Source: UTCFX2 sp963788305 (GTDB lineage: Bacteria; Chloroflexota; Anaerolineae; Anaerolineales; UBA4823). Taken from it: a stretch of 64,000 nucleotides of DNA. The translations under genes were made by a program, and so were the position numbers. This document shows, one piece after another, positions 63,904-64,000 of this stretch; the first letter of the stretch is position 1; each line of letters starts with the position of its first letter. The notes beneath the pieces were generated by a model that saw only the letters and a program-made list of their open reading frames with translations, was not told the origin of the DNA and did not search any database. Location of the stretch: NCBI GenBank assembly GCA_963788305.1, contig CAWBGK010000018.1:186001-250000 (forward strand). The letters run 5' to 3'.

Positions 63904-64000
63904 CTACGCGCGCGTGCGGGCGATGATCCAGGCGATCAACGCCATTGCCGGCAGCATCAGCAGCGGGATGAGCGTGACGTCCTGCGATCGGACGGGATTA
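63904..64000 (-). CDS. C-terminal fragment of a membrane protein, cut by window end
   Basis: Thirty-one codons of an open minus-strand frame end with stop TAG at 63904-63906. They encode VRSQDVTLIPLLMLPAMA followed by LIAWIIARTRA, a probable last membrane helix and short basic tail. The rest of the gene lies beyond the window. Family cannot be told. Confidence 0.4.
   Translation of the reverse strand, partial: NPVRSQDVTLIPLLMLPAMALIAWIIARTRA

Noticed and set aside
1..64000. CRISPR arrays, rRNA genes and prophage
   Set aside because: No regularly spaced direct repeats, rRNA segments or phage structural genes were noticed when reading both strands; the Cas4-like nuclease at 27.5-28.4 kb sits with helicases, not with cas genes.

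Overview
The window looks like chromosomal DNA of a Chloroflexota bacterium, most likely class Anaerolineae. This is inferred from gene content, not from a marker search. It is GC-rich, with proline/threonine-rich lipoprotein linkers, FHA-domain and Ser/Thr-kinase signalling proteins, a peptide ABC transporter with duplicated binding proteins, a PI-phosphate-synthase-like and PatA-like lipid gene pair, KimA-type K+ transporters, a class I fumarase and no lipopolysaccharide genes.

Layout. 1-0.8 kb: c-type cytochrome. 0.9-4.9 kb (minus): plsX-fabF fatty-acid genes, a two-TM protein and an aldo/keto reductase. 4.9-6.7 kb (plus): tRNA-Leu(GAG), P1-family peptidase, folB. 6.6-10.4 kb: SH3-like lipoprotein (minus), AIM24-family protein and ettA (plus). 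10.6-13.6 kb: two small membrane proteins converging on a NarX/NarL-type two-component system. 13.8-21.8 kb (minus): complete oligopeptide ABC operon with two paralogous binding proteins. 21.9-23 kb: azlCD. 23-28.4 kb: three overlapping genes forming a split AddAB-like helicase/nuclease module. 28.5-31.1 kb: LysM protein, terminator and a class C group II intron. 31.1-35.2 kb: phospholipid acyltransferase, CDP-alcohol phosphatidyltransferase and a large secreted protein. 35.2-37.4 kb (minus): fumarase alpha and beta genes with an NTF2/SnoaL-like gene between them. 38.7-47.5 kb (plus): a phospho-signalling cluster of FHA3-ABC transporter, lipoprotein, receptor Ser/Thr kinase and FHA2-LCAT hydrolase. 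47.7-50.7 kb: DUF4332-like gene, mscL and a five-repeat lipoprotein (minus). 50.9-55.2 kb: ychF, a small membrane protein and a GH78-like glycosidase. 55.2-60.1 kb: two KimA-like K+ transporters flanking an atypical response regulator. 60.1-63.8 kb (minus): class IV aminotransferase, cation diffusion facilitator and a membrane pseudokinase.

Two regions deserve most attention. One is the 38.7-47.5 kb cluster, where a membrane kinase sits among FHA proteins that could bind its phospho-threonine products, and where the transporter loop and the neighbouring lipoprotein share a similar helical segment. The other is the 23-28.4 kb helicase-helicase-nuclease module.

An important caveat: about 21 genes, including housekeeping genes such as ettA and ychF, have broken reading frames. 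By hand count there are some 45 shifts, nearly all net +1 in the coding direction and each restorable by removing one base. This looks like insertion-dominated sequencing error rather than gene decay, so broken genes are annotated here over their full inferred span.
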